From AWTP1-13 sp963820375 (lineage in GTDB: Bacteria > Pseudomonadota > Alphaproteobacteria > Rhizobiales > Hyphomicrobiaceae): 64,000 nucleotides of DNA. Made by a program: the position numbers and the translations under genes. Location of the stretch: NCBI GenBank assembly GCA_963820375.1, contig CAWFZX010000019.1, positions 62,001-126,000 on the forward strand, written 5' to 3'. Of this stretch, positions 26,917 through 34,756 are shown in pieces (the stretch's first letter is position 1; each line of letters opens with the position of its first letter). The notes under the pieces were generated by a model. The model saw only the letters and a list, made by a program, of their open reading frames with translations, searched no databases and was not told the origin of the DNA.

Positions 26917-28181
26917 CCGCCATCACTTTGACCGTCAACGGCAAGGCCGTCAGCGCCGATGTTGCTCCGCGCACCCACCTCGCCGACTTCCTGCGCGAGG
27001 CCCTGCTGCTCACCGGGACGCACATCGGCTGCGAGCATGGCATCTGCGGGGCCTGCACGGTGGAGATCAACGGCGAGCTCGCGCGCTCCTGCATCACCTA
27101 TGCCGTGGCCTGCGACGGCGCCGAGGTGCGCACCATCGAAAGCTTCGATGACGACGCGGTGATGGCGGAGCTGCGGGCTGCCTTCACACAGCAGCATGCG
27201 TTGCAGTGCGGATACTGTACGCCCGGCATGCTGATTGCCGCCCGCGATCTCTGGCGCCGCAAGGGCAAGCTGCAGCGCCATGAGATCCGCAGGGAAATGA
27301 GCGGCAACCTCTGCCGCTGCACCGGGTACATGGGGATCATCAATGCCATCGAGCAGGTGATGACCGATGGCAAGGCGCCGCGGGCAGCCGGAGCGCCGGG
27401 GGCGGCGGCAGCGCCGGCGAGCGGCTGGCTTGGACCGGCGCCCGGCCCGCAGGCGGCCCCGCCAGTAGCCAAGGCCGCTGCGGCCGCGCCGCCGGCGCCG
27501 GGCGAGCGCGCGGCCAGGCCAGCTCGCGTTGCCGCTGACGACCGACGCCGTCGCCTGCGAGCTCAGGTCATCAAGGTGACGGCCGCGCGCATCGAAGAGC
27601 GCGACGGTCACACCGCCTTGAGCCAACGCTTCGTGCTCGAGCACCCGCAAGCAGCGGTGTGGGATCTCTTAGGCGATATTCCGCGTTTGGCGCGCTGCAT
27701 GCCCGGTGTCAGCCTCGACGGCCCGCCCGAGGCTGGACGCGTGTCGGGGTTTCTCGACGTCAAACTCGGCCCCATCACGGCCCGCTTCGCGGGCCAGGGC
27801 GAGGTGAACTTGCGCCCGGCCGAGCAGCGCTTGCGGCTCGAGGGTCGGGGCGTCGACCGCAAGGGCGGCTCGAACGTCTCGGGCAGCGTGGACTGCCGCC
27901 TTGAGCCCACCACAGGGGCTGGCGGCGCGGCGGCGACCGCCGTCCATCTCGATCTGGCCTATGCCTTGAGCGGACCGCTCGCCCAGATCGCCCGCGGCGG
28001 CCTGGTGCACGATCTGGCGCGCCGGCTCGCACAGATGTTCGCCCAGAACATGGACGCGCAATTGCGGCACGCCGACGCGGCCCCGTCGGCTGCAGCGCTA
28101 TCGGGGCTAGCGCTGCTTTTGCAGATCACCCGCGATCGGCTGGCGCGCTGGCTGCGCACGCTGCTGGGCCGACCAACATAG
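26913..28181 (+). CDS. Fusion of molybdenum hydroxylase 2Fe-2S subunit with CoxG-like SRPBCC domain
   Basis: A 422-residue two-part protein. Residues 1-155 are the [2Fe-2S] small subunit: CEHGICGACTVEINGE for the plant-type cluster, then CGYCTPGM and NLCRCTGYMGI for the second cluster. An Ala/Pro-rich linker (about 155-215) leads to a CoxG domain (about 225-370; DIPRLARCMPGVSLDG) and ends in a hydrophobic tail (LSGLALLLQITRDRLARWL). In CO oxidisers CoxG is a separate protein that recruits the enzyme to the membrane; here it is covalently attached. The gene closes the pxpB-pxpC-coxLMS-like operon. Confidence 0.9.
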   Translation: MTAITLTVNGKAVSADVAPRTHLADFLREALLLTGTHIGCEHGICGACTVEINGELARSCITYAVACDGAEVRTIESFDDDAVMAELRAAFTQQHALQCGYCTPGMLIAARDLWRRKGKLQRHEIRREMSGNLCRCTGYMGIINAIEQVMTDGKAPRAAGAPGAAAAPASGWLGPAPGPQAAPPVAKAAAAAPPAPGERAARPARVAADDRRRRLRAQVIKVTAARIEERDGHTALSQRFVLEHPQAAVWDLLGDIPRLARCMPGVSLDGPPEAGRVSGFLDVKLGPITARFAGQGEVNLRPAEQRLRLEGRGVDRKGGSNVSGSVDCRLEPTTGAGGAAATAVHLDLAYALSGPLAQIARGGLVHDLARRLAQMFAQNMDAQLRHADAAPSAAALSGLALLLQITRDRLARWLRTLLGRPT

Positions 28182-28208
28182 CGCCAGGCCGGCCCTCTTG
28201 TGCCACGC

Positions 28209-28967
28209 TTAACCGCGGCCTTCGAACGGCATTTTGGTCGCCTTGATCTGCATGAACAGGACATTGGCGTCCAACGGCAGGCTTGCCATGTAGCGGATGG
28301 CTGAGCCGCAGTGCTCAACGTCCATCACCGCCTCTGGGGCAACCGTGCCGTTTGCCTGCGGCACGCCGGCCTTCATGCGCCCGCCCATGACGGTATCGGC
28401 GTTGCCAATGTCGAGTTGCCCGCAGGCGATGTCGTGCTTGCGCCCGTCAAGGGCAATGCATTTTGTGAGACCGGTGATGGCATGCTTGGTCGACGTATAG
28501 GCCACCGAGTTCGGCCGCGGGGTGTGCGCCGAGATCGAGCCGTTGTTGACGATGCGGCCACCCTTGGGGCTTTGCGATTTCATGATCTTGATGGCCTCCT
28601 GCGCGCACAGGAAGGAACCCGTCAGGTTCACGTCGACCACGGCCTGCCATTGCTCGAATTGCAGGTCCTCCATTGCCACCGGTGGGGCACCCATGCCGGC
28701 ATTGTTGAAGAGGAAATCGAGCCGGCCACCGAACGCCTTCTTGGTTTCCTCAAACAGCCGCTTCACATCCTCGGGCTTGCCGACGTCGGCCACCACGGCG
28801 ATGAGCTTGCCACCGCCGGCCTTTGCCATCTCCACGGTACTGTCGAGCTCAGCCTTGCGCCGACCCGTGACGACGACGTTCCAGCCGTCGGCCTGCAGCG
28901 CCAGGGCCGCGGAGCGGCCGATGCCGCTGCCCCCGCCCGTCACCAGCGCAACCTTTCCCTGAGCCAT
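28209..28967 (-). CDS. SDR family NAD(P)-dependent oxidoreductase
   Basis: A 252-residue short-chain dehydrogenase. The nucleotide motif is VTGGGSGIGRS (TGxxxGxG), NNAGMG follows near residue 90, and the catalytic Ser, Tyr and Lys are in NNGSISAHTPRPNSVAYTSTKHA. VVVTGRRKAEL suggests NADP preference through the Arg pair after strand two. It starts at 28967 and is divergent from the ArsR-led operon, and convergent with the hydroxylase operon. Substrate unknown. Confidence 0.92.
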   Translation of the reverse strand: MAQGKVALVTGGGSGIGRSAALALQADGWNVVVTGRRKAELDSTVEMAKAGGGKLIAVVADVGKPEDVKRLFEETKKAFGGRLDFLFNNAGMGAPPVAMEDLQFEQWQAVVDVNLTGSFLCAQEAIKIMKSQSPKGGRIVNNGSISAHTPRPNSVAYTSTKHAITGLTKCIALDGRKHDIACGQLDIGNADTVMGGRMKAGVPQANGTVAPEAVMDVEHCGSAIRYMASLPLDANVLFMQIKATKMPFEGRG

Positions 28968-29059
28968 CTGCGTTCTCCCTGCCTGAATGCCGCAATCGGT
29001 CGCACCCTAACGCCATCGGGCGGGCCGGCGCCAGCGCCATTGCGCGCGCGGCCCAGGGC

Positions 29060-29088
29060 TTGACATTTGCCGCCGGCCACCCAATACT
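29060..29088 (+). promoter_or_regulatory. Candidate sigma-70-type promoter of the arsR-like operon
   Basis: A perfect TTGACA at 29060-29065 is followed after 17 bases by AATACT at 29083-29088 (four of six consensus bases). Transcription would start at about 29095, right at the ATG of the ArsR-like gene (29096), and no Shine-Dalgarno precedes that ATG. This predicts a leaderless mRNA. A short dyad, AACCA-CA-TGGTT at 29090-29101, covers the start codon and may be an autoregulatory operator. Confidence 0.5.
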
Positions 29089-29095
29089 TAACCAC

Positions 29096-29512
29096 ATGGT
29101 TTACTATAAGACCGAGCAGCTCAACCTTGCCTTTTCGGCGCTCGCCGATCCGACGCGGCGCGCCATTCTCGACCGCCTGTCGAGCGAAGGCGAGCTGGCT
29201 ATTACGGAAATCGCGGCGCCGTTCGCGGTCTCCCTGCCGGCGGTGATGAAGCATCTCGACGTCCTGGCCCGCGCCAACCTGATCGCGCGTAACAAGTCCG
29301 GGCGCACGGTGCACTGCCGCTTGCAGGCTGCAGCGATGCAGAGCGCCCACCAATGGCTGCTGCACTACGAACGCTTCTGGACCGAAAAGCTCGATCGCCT
29401 CGCAACATTTTTGGAGGACGAATGCTCAGCAAGCCAAGCCTCACCCTCAAACGACGGCTCAAAGCGCCGCCGCGCGAAGTTTTCTGCGCCTGGACGGACC
29501 CGAAAAAAATAG
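29096..29512 (+). CDS. ArsR/SmtB-type helix-turn-helix transcriptional regulator
   Basis: A 138-residue winged-helix regulator. LNLAFSALADPTRRAILDRL is the typical ArsR opening, and ITEIAAPFAVSLPAVMKHLDVLARANLI is the HTH (residues about 39-66). There is no metal-binding ELCVCDL motif, so it resembles the group paired with AHSA1 proteins. The ATG at 29096 (MVYYKTEQLNLAF) is preferred over one at 29060. The last 90 bases overlap the start of the AHSA1 gene in another frame, and the tail they encode is short and basic. It probably represses its own operon. Confidence 0.9.
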   Translation: MVYYKTEQLNLAFSALADPTRRAILDRLSSEGELAITEIAAPFAVSLPAVMKHLDVLARANLIARNKSGRTVHCRLQAAAMQSAHQWLLHYERFWTEKLDRLATFLEDECSASQASPSNDGSKRRRAKFSAPGRTRKK

Positions 29513-29859
29513 TGCGCTGGTTTGGACCAAGCGACACCAGCCAAGGCTCCATCAGCGCTGATATCGATCTGCGCGTGGGTGGCCGCTACCGCATCGGCTT
29601 TAAGACCGACGACGGCGAGCAACATGAGGTCGGCGGCACCTACCACGAGGTGGTGCCGGACCAGCGCTTGGTCTTCAGCTGGGCCTGGCACACGACGCCT
29701 GAGCGCTCATCGCTCGTCAGCATCACGCTGGCGCAGGATGGCGATCGGGGCACGCTGCTCACCTTGCAGCACGAGCGCTTCTTTGACGAGCAGGCTCGCG
29801 ACAATCACGAGCGAGGCTGGCTCGGCACGCTGCAGAAACTCGAGCATTACCTTGGCTAA
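29422..29859 (+). CDS. SRPBCC (AHSA1-type) domain protein
   Basis: A 145-residue AHSA1/START-like protein. LTLKRRLKAPPREVFCAWTDPKKIVRWFGP is the usual opening, and EVVPDQRLVFSWAWHTTPE and FFDEQARDNHERGWLGTLQKLEHYL close the fold. The start at 29422 has GGAGG a few bases upstream, and lies 90 bases inside the ArsR gene, so the two are coupled. Such ArsR-AHSA1 pairs are common; ligand or enzymatic role is unknown. Confidence 0.9.
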   Translation: MLSKPSLTLKRRLKAPPREVFCAWTDPKKIVRWFGPSDTSQGSISADIDLRVGGRYRIGFKTDDGEQHEVGGTYHEVVPDQRLVFSWAWHTTPERSSLVSITLAQDGDRGTLLTLQHERFFDEQARDNHERGWLGTLQKLEHYLG

Positions 29860-29876
29860 CCCTTGAGGAGAGCATC

Positions 29877-30314
29877 ATGCCAAAATCAGCCGCCAAGCCG
29901 CGCGCGCAGCCTGCTACCCCGCATGGCCATTTCCATTGGAACGAGCTCAGAACGCGCGATGCCGAGCGCGCCAAGCGTTTCTACCGCGACAGCATCGGCT
30001 GGTCCTTCGAGGCCACAACCACACCCGACGGTCAAACCTATTGGCTTGCCATTGCCGACGGCCAACCGGTGGCCGGCATGTTCCCCTTGGTGTCGCCCAA
30101 ATTCGACGGCGTACCGGAGAGTTGGATGTCGTTCCTCGCCGTCGATGACGTGGACGCGCGCGTCGCCAAAGCCATCAAGGCCGGCGCCAAACTCGTGATG
30201 CCGCTGTTCGACGTTCCCAATGTCGGCCGCATCGCCATGCTGTTGGAGCCAGGCGGGGCCGGCATCGGCTGGATCACTCCTGTCGCCACAACTGAAGCAA
30301 AGGAAACAGCATGA
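29877..30314 (+). CDS. VOC (glyoxalase/bleomycin resistance-like) family protein
   Basis: A 145-residue protein with a single vicinal-oxygen-chelate domain after a basic N-terminal leader (MPKSAAKPRAQPATP). HFHWNELRTRDAERAKRFYRDSIGW is the usual first beta-alpha-beta unit and GRIAMLLEPGGAGIGWI the last. It follows a GAGGAGAG ribosome site and overlaps the next start by four bases. Members include glyoxalases, dioxygenases and drug-binding proteins; this one travels with ArsR, AHSA1 and GST genes, hinting at stress or xenobiotic handling. Confidence 0.85.
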   Translation: MPKSAAKPRAQPATPHGHFHWNELRTRDAERAKRFYRDSIGWSFEATTTPDGQTYWLAIADGQPVAGMFPLVSPKFDGVPESWMSFLAVDDVDARVAKAIKAGAKLVMPLFDVPNVGRIAMLLEPGGAGIGWITPVATTEAKETA

Positions 30315-30940
30315 AGCTCTATTATTTTGAGACCCTCAATCCCCGCAAGGCCTGCGCGGTCGCCCGCTACCTCAACGCACCCGTCGAGTTCGTGCGCATC
30401 GACCTGAGCAAGGCGGAGCACAGGTCGGCGGCATTTCTGGCCATCAATCCGAACGGCAAGGTGCCTGCCCTGGTCGATGGCGGCATGCGGCTGTGGGAGG
30501 CAAATGCGATCATGTGCTACCTGGCAAGGGCCGCGGGATCTGAACTTTGGCCCAGCGACACCGCAGGTCAGATTGACGTCATGCGTTGGCTGAGTTGGAA
30601 CAGTGAGCATTTTACGCGCCATGCCGGGGCGCTGTATTTCCAGCACGTCATCAAACCGCGCTTCCTAGGCCAGCCCGCCGACGCGGCGGCCGTCGCCGAG
30701 GCAACCGGCTTCTTCAAGCCGTTCGCTGCAGTTCTGGCCGAGCATCTGCGGGGGCGGAGCTATCTCGTTGGCGACGCGCTGACGGTTGCCGACTTCGCCG
30801 TCGCCGCCACCCTGCCCTATGCGCAAGAGGCCCAGATACCGGTCGCCGACTTCCCCGAGATCATGCGCTGGCATCAACGCCTCGAGGCGCTGCCCGCCTG
30901 GCGCCAGCCGTTTCCCGACCTCACGTCGGCTGCGGCATAA
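30311..30940 (+). CDS. Glutathione S-transferase family protein
   Basis: A 209-residue cytosolic GST. The thioredoxin-like N-terminal half has KLYYFETLNPRKACAVARYL and NPNGKVPALVDG (the cis-Pro turn) followed by LWEANAIMCYLA. The helical C-terminal half carries SYLVGDALTVADFAVAATLPYA, the GST N-capping motif. It is the last gene of the ArsR-led operon and overlaps the VOC gene by four bases. It would conjugate glutathione to electrophiles or reduce peroxides; class is not assigned. Confidence 0.9.
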   Translation: MKLYYFETLNPRKACAVARYLNAPVEFVRIDLSKAEHRSAAFLAINPNGKVPALVDGGMRLWEANAIMCYLARAAGSELWPSDTAGQIDVMRWLSWNSEHFTRHAGALYFQHVIKPRFLGQPADAAAVAEATGFFKPFAAVLAEHLRGRSYLVGDALTVADFAVAATLPYAQEAQIPVADFPEIMRWHQRLEALPAWRQPFPDLTSAAA

Positions 30941-31011
30941 GGCGGCGGGCCCGGCGCGCGGCGCTTTTCTTGTGCAAGGCCGGGGCAGGCCAGCCAGCAG
31001 CCCCCCTCCTG

Positions 31012-31035
31012 GCGCCTGGGCGCCTGGGCGCCTGG
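31012..31035. repeat. Three tandem copies of an 8-base unit
   Basis: GCGCCTGG is repeated three times head to tail (31012-31035) and runs up to the stop codon of the 3-hydroxyacyl-CoA dehydrogenase gene in a convergent intergenic space. It is a short slippage-prone tract. No function is apparent. Confidence 0.6.
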
Positions 31036-31037
31036 CG

Positions 31038-31952
31038 CTAGCGCGTCGGCACGGGCTTCTCGCCGCGGTAGTCGTAAAAGCCACGCTGCGTCTTGCGACC
31101 CAGCCATCCGGCCTCGACGTATTTCACCAGCAGCGGACAGGGACGATATTTGGAATCGGCGAGGCCCTCGTAAAGGACCTGCATGACGGAAAGGCAGGTA
31201 TCGAGGCCGATGAAATCGGCAAGCTCGAGCGGACCCATCGGATGATTGGCGCCCAGCCGCATGGCCTTGTCGATCGACTCCACCGTACCGACGCCTTCAT
31301 AGAGGGTATAGACGGCCTCGTTGATCATCGGCAGCAGGATGCGATTGACGATGAAGGCTGGAAAATCTTCCGACACCGCAATCGTTTTTCCCAGGCTTTC
31401 GATGAAAACCCTGGATTGATTGAAGGTATCGTCTTCGGTGGCAATGCCGCGGATCAATTCCACCAGCTGCATCATCGGCACCGGATTCATGAAATGCATG
31501 CCGATGAAGCGCTCGGGGCGGTCGGTGACCGAGGCCAGGCGCGTGATCGAGATCGAGGAGGTGTTGCTCGCCAGCATGGCCTCCTTTTTCAGCCGCGGAC
31601 ATAGATCGATAAAGATCTTGCGCTTGACGGCCTCATCCTCGGTGGCGGCCTCGATGATCAGATCGGCCTCACCGACGGCGTCGAGGTCGCCGGCGTAGCC
31701 GATACGGTTCAGGGCCGCGCGCATGTCGGCATCGGTGATGACCCCGCGCGAAACCTGGCGCGCCATATTGCGTTCGATGGTGCTGCGCGCCTTTTCGACC
31801 GCCTCCTTCTTGACGTCGTGCATGGCCACATCGAAGCCGGCAAGCGCGACGACATGGGCAATGCCATTGCCCATCTGCCCGGCGCCGATGATGCCGACCG
31901 TCTTGATGCTGGCTCGGGTCACGGCATCCGTGCCTTTGCGAGGGCGCTCCAT
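31038..31952 (-). CDS. hbd: 3-hydroxybutyryl-CoA dehydrogenase
   Basis: A 304-residue 3-hydroxyacyl-CoA dehydrogenase. The NAD fold is IKTVGIIGAGQMGNGIAHVVAL near residue 17; SITRLASVTDRPERFIGMHFMNPVPMMQLVELI carries the catalytic His-Glu region and FIVNRILLPMINEAV the C-terminal signature. The start at 31952 is chosen because GGAGG lies a few bases upstream. It is encoded just downstream of etfBA on the same strand, a frequent alphaproteobacterial arrangement, and acts in butanoate, PHB or fatty acid metabolism. Confidence 0.93.
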   Translation of the reverse strand: MERPRKGTDAVTRASIKTVGIIGAGQMGNGIAHVVALAGFDVAMHDVKKEAVEKARSTIERNMARQVSRGVITDADMRAALNRIGYAGDLDAVGEADLIIEAATEDEAVKRKIFIDLCPRLKKEAMLASNTSSISITRLASVTDRPERFIGMHFMNPVPMMQLVELIRGIATEDDTFNQSRVFIESLGKTIAVSEDFPAFIVNRILLPMINEAVYTLYEGVGTVESIDKAMRLGANHPMGPLELADFIGLDTCLSVMQVLYEGLADSKYRPCPLLVKYVEAGWLGRKTQRGFYDYRGEKPVPTR

Positions 31953-32045
31953 GTGACCTCCGGGTTTTCTGGTTTTGACGCCTGCATCCATGGCGCACCG
32001 TGCTCCTTCAATACCCCGGCTGAAGTCGTTTGTTCAGACCACACG

Positions 32046-32990
32046 TCATGACTTGGCCTTGTCCAGTTCGGCGCCAAGCTCCGGCAGCACCTGAAACAGG
32101 TCGCCAACCAGTCCGTAGTCTGCAACCTGAAAAATCGGTGCCTCGCCATCCTTGTTGATGGCAACGATCACCTTGCTGTCTTTCATGCCCGCCAAGTGCT
32201 GAATGGCACCGGAGATGCCAACGGCGATGTAGAGTTCGGGGGCCACCACTTTGCCAGTCTGGCCGACCTGATAGTCGTTCGGCATATAGCCGGCGTCGAC
32301 CGCGGCACGGCTGGCCCCGACCGCGGCGCCCAACTTGTCGGCAACCGGCTCGATGTAGGTCTTGAAGTTCTCTCCCGACTGCAGACCGCGCCCGCCCGAA
32401 ATGATGATCTTGGCGGCCGTCAGCTCGGGCCGGTCGCTCTTTTGCAGCTCGGCCCGTTCGAAGCTCGCCAGACCGGCCGGCGCGGGAACGCCCAAGGTCT
32501 CTACCGGCGCCGCTGCCGTCGCGGCCACCGCTGCAAAGGCCGTGGTGCGGACGGTGATGACCTTTTTTGGGTCGACGCTTTGCACGGTCTGGATGGCATT
32601 GCCGGCATAGATCGGCCGCTCGAAGGTGTCGGCCGCCACCACCTTGATGATGTCGGAAATCTGCATGACATCGAGCAGCGCCGCCACGCGCGGCATGATG
32701 TTCTTGCCCGAGGCGGTCGAGGGCGCCACCACCGCGTTGTAGTGCGGCATCAGCCCGACGATCAGGGCAGCGACTTCCTCGGCGAGCTGATGGGCGAACT
32801 GCGGGGCATCGGCATAGAGCACCTTGGCCGCGCCATCGAGCTTGGCGGCGGCCTCGGCCACCGCCTTGCAGTCGGCACCGGCCACCAGCACGTCGACGTC
32901 CTCGCCCAGCGCCCTGGCGGCGGTCATGGCCTTGGCGACGGTCGCCGCCAGCGCCTTGTTGTCGTGCTCCGCCAGCAGAAGAGTGGTCAT
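32046..32990 (-). CDS. etfA: Electron transfer flavoprotein subunit alpha (FixB)
   Basis: A 314-residue ETF alpha subunit. Residues about 1-190 form the variable domain, and the FAD-binding C-terminal domain shows GGRGLQSGENF, AAVGASRAAVDAGYMPNDYQVGQTG and IAVGISGAIQHLAGM, then VAINKDGEAPIFQVADYGLVGD. Overlap of four bases with etfB indicates a coupled operon. ETF collects electrons from acyl-CoA and other dehydrogenases and passes them to ETF:quinone oxidoreductase, which is not in this window. Confidence 0.96.
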   Translation of the reverse strand: MTTLLLAEHDNKALAATVAKAMTAARALGEDVDVLVAGADCKAVAEAAAKLDGAAKVLYADAPQFAHQLAEEVAALIVGLMPHYNAVVAPSTASGKNIMPRVAALLDVMQISDIIKVVAADTFERPIYAGNAIQTVQSVDPKKVITVRTTAFAAVAATAAAPVETLGVPAPAGLASFERAELQKSDRPELTAAKIIISGGRGLQSGENFKTYIEPVADKLGAAVGASRAAVDAGYMPNDYQVGQTGKVVAPELYIAVGISGAIQHLAGMKDSKVIVAINKDGEAPIFQVADYGLVGDLFQVLPELGAELDKAKS

Positions 32991-33742
32991 GACAACGCCC
33001 CGGCCTCTTTCAGTTTGGCGACGAGTTCGGCGGCATTGGCCACCTTGACGCCGGCCTTGCGACCCGGGGGTTCGACGGTTTTCACAACCTTGAGACGAGG
33101 GGCGATCTCGACGCCATAGTCCGCCGCTTTGCGGATTTCGAGCGGCTTCTTCTTGGCCTTCATGATATTGGGCAGCGACGGATAACGCGGCTCGTTGAGA
33201 CGCAAATCGGTGGTGATGACGGCGGGCAGTTTCATCTTCAGCGTCTCGAGCCCGCCATCGACCTCGCGGGTCACGACGGCGCCGTCGCCCTCGATCAGCA
33301 CTTTGGAGGCAAATGTGGCCTGCGGCCAGCCCAGCAGGGCCGCCAGCATCTGGCCCGTTTGATTGCAGTCATCGTCGATGGCTTGCTTGCCCAGGATGAT
33401 GAAGTTGGGTTTTTCCGTGTCGATGACGGCCTTAAGCAGCTTGGCCACCGCCAAGGGCTCGATCGCCTGTCCGTCCGGGGTTTCGATCAACAGGCCGCGG
33501 TCGACACCCATCGACAAGGCGGTGCGGATGGTCTCTTGCGATTTGGTGGGACCAATGGAAACGGCGACCACCTCCTTGACGAGGCCTTTTTCCTTCATGC
33601 GTATGACTTCTTCGACGGCAATTTCATCGAAGGGGTTCATCGACATTTTGACGTTGCTGAGCTCGACCCCCGATCCGTCGGCCTTGACGCGGATCTTGAC
33701 ATTGAAGTCGACGACGCGCTTGACGGCGACGAGAGCTTTCAT
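32987..33742 (-). CDS. etfB: Electron transfer flavoprotein subunit beta (FixA)
   Basis: A 251-residue ETF beta subunit beginning MKALVAVKRVVDFNVKIRVK at 33742; the frame extends slightly further but without homology. Key parts are MNPFDEIAVEEVIRMKEKG, KQAIDDDCNQTGQMLAALLGWPQAT (AMP/FAD contact) and the C-terminal recognition loop LNEPRYPSLPNIMKAKKKPL, which docks with dehydrogenase partners. It is first in an etfB-etfA-hbd group, preceded by a promoter candidate about 140 bases upstream. Confidence 0.96.
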   Translation of the reverse strand: MKALVAVKRVVDFNVKIRVKADGSGVELSNVKMSMNPFDEIAVEEVIRMKEKGLVKEVVAVSIGPTKSQETIRTALSMGVDRGLLIETPDGQAIEPLAVAKLLKAVIDTEKPNFIILGKQAIDDDCNQTGQMLAALLGWPQATFASKVLIEGDGAVVTREVDGGLETLKMKLPAVITTDLRLNEPRYPSLPNIMKAKKKPLEIRKAADYGVEIAPRLKVVKTVEPPGRKAGVKVANAAELVAKLKEAGALS

Positions 33743-33825
33743 CCCACGAGATGCTCCATTTAGGCATGACCTGGGCTTCCCGGCCACGTCATGCCGCACT
33801 GCGGTCGCTTTTCCTGCCGCGAAAG

Positions 33826-33837
33826 GGCAAATTTGCC
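33826..33837. promoter_or_regulatory. 12-base perfect palindrome in the etfB leader
   Basis: GGCAAATTTGCC lies between the predicted etfBA promoter and the etfB start. A 12-base perfect dyad is uncommon by chance at this composition, so it may be an operator. No matching regulator is obvious in the window. Confidence 0.35.
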
Positions 33838-33882
33838 TGGTTTGTGGCGACGCGAATAGGCGCTTCGCAGATGCGAAATGGA

Positions 33883-33911
33883 AACCTAGGGCGCCGAGGT
33901 GTGCGTGTCAA
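33883..33911 (-). promoter_or_regulatory. Candidate sigma-70-type promoter for etfBA-hbd
   Basis: On the minus strand TTGACA (33911-33906) is followed after 17 bases by TAGGTT (33888-33883). The -35 is perfect and the -10 has three consensus bases. Transcription would begin near 33876 and give a leader of roughly 135 bases before etfB. Confidence 0.4.
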
Positions 33912-34001
33912 TTGGGCAGCAGGCGAGACATTTTGGACAAAGGCCAGGCAACAATACCTGTGGCCGCAGCGCCGCAACTTTTGCCGGGGGCGGAGCCGGC
34001 G

Positions 34002-34709
34002 TCAGACCGGGCGCAGATTGCGATCAAACAGCGGCACCCCCGGGCGCCGCAGGAACACCACCAAGACGGCACCGGCGACCAGGCCGCCGATGTGGGCCCA
34101 CCAGGCCACCTGATCCACCGGGCTGATGAGCACCATGATGACCTGGGTCGCCACCCAGATGCCAAGCACCCACGCGGCCCGGATGTTGAGGGGAATGATG
34201 CGAAAGGCCAGCACCCAGACCAGCACGCGCGGGTGCAAGATCAGATAGGCGCCGATCACGCCAGCAACGGCTCCGCTGGCACCGATCAGGGGCAGCGGTG
34301 AGGCCGGCAGCATGGCGGCGTGGGCAAGGCCGCCGGCGACCCCGCACAGAAGATAGAACATCAGATACTTCAGGTGACCCAAGGCGTCCTCGACGTTGTC
34401 GCCGAACACCCACAGGAAAAGCATGTTGGAGAGCAGGTGGAAGATGTCACCATGCATGAATTGATAGGTCAGCAGCGTCAGCCCCTCCGGGATCGCCACG
34501 GGCTGCTGGGCCGATGGCACGGCGCCGCCGATGAGGTGCGTTTGGAACAGCTCGGAGGGGATCAGCGCGAAGCTCAGAATGCTCGCCTGCGCGCCTTCGG
34601 TGTTTTGCAAAAAGAAGGCCGCCACATTGGCGGCGATCAGCCCGACGTTGACCCACTGGAAGCGAATCGACCGCAAGGGATTGTCGTCGGACAGAGGGAT
34701 AAAGACCAC
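34002..34709 (-). CDS. Rhomboid family intramembrane serine protease
   Basis: A 235-residue polytopic membrane protease. The catalytic serine is in PLIGASGAVAGVIGAYL (GxSG) and the catalytic histidine in VAWWAHIGGLVAGAVLV; HGDIFHLLSNMLFLWVFGDNVED provides the HxxxN loop. Six membrane segments can be counted. The start is a GTG at 34709 with AGGA about nine bases upstream (VFIPLSDDNPLRS, the usual opening of this alphaproteobacterial group). Substrates are unknown. Confidence 0.93.
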   Translation of the reverse strand: MVFIPLSDDNPLRSIRFQWVNVGLIAANVAAFFLQNTEGAQASILSFALIPSELFQTHLIGGAVPSAQQPVAIPEGLTLLTYQFMHGDIFHLLSNMLFLWVFGDNVEDALGHLKYLMFYLLCGVAGGLAHAAMLPASPLPLIGASGAVAGVIGAYLILHPRVLVWVLAFRIIPLNIRAAWVLGIWVATQVIMVLISPVDQVAWWAHIGGLVAGAVLVVFLRRPGVPLFDRNLRPV

Positions 34710-34756
34710 GGGATGAGATCCTTTAGTGGAAAAGACGGGCGCGCCCGTCGCAGACG

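Noticed and set aside
23764..28181. Carbon monoxide dehydrogenase (form I CoxMSL)
   Set aside because: Subunit composition and CoxG domain are similar, but the large subunit has PYRGVARTG instead of the AYxCSFR active-site loop, so CO oxidation is not supported.
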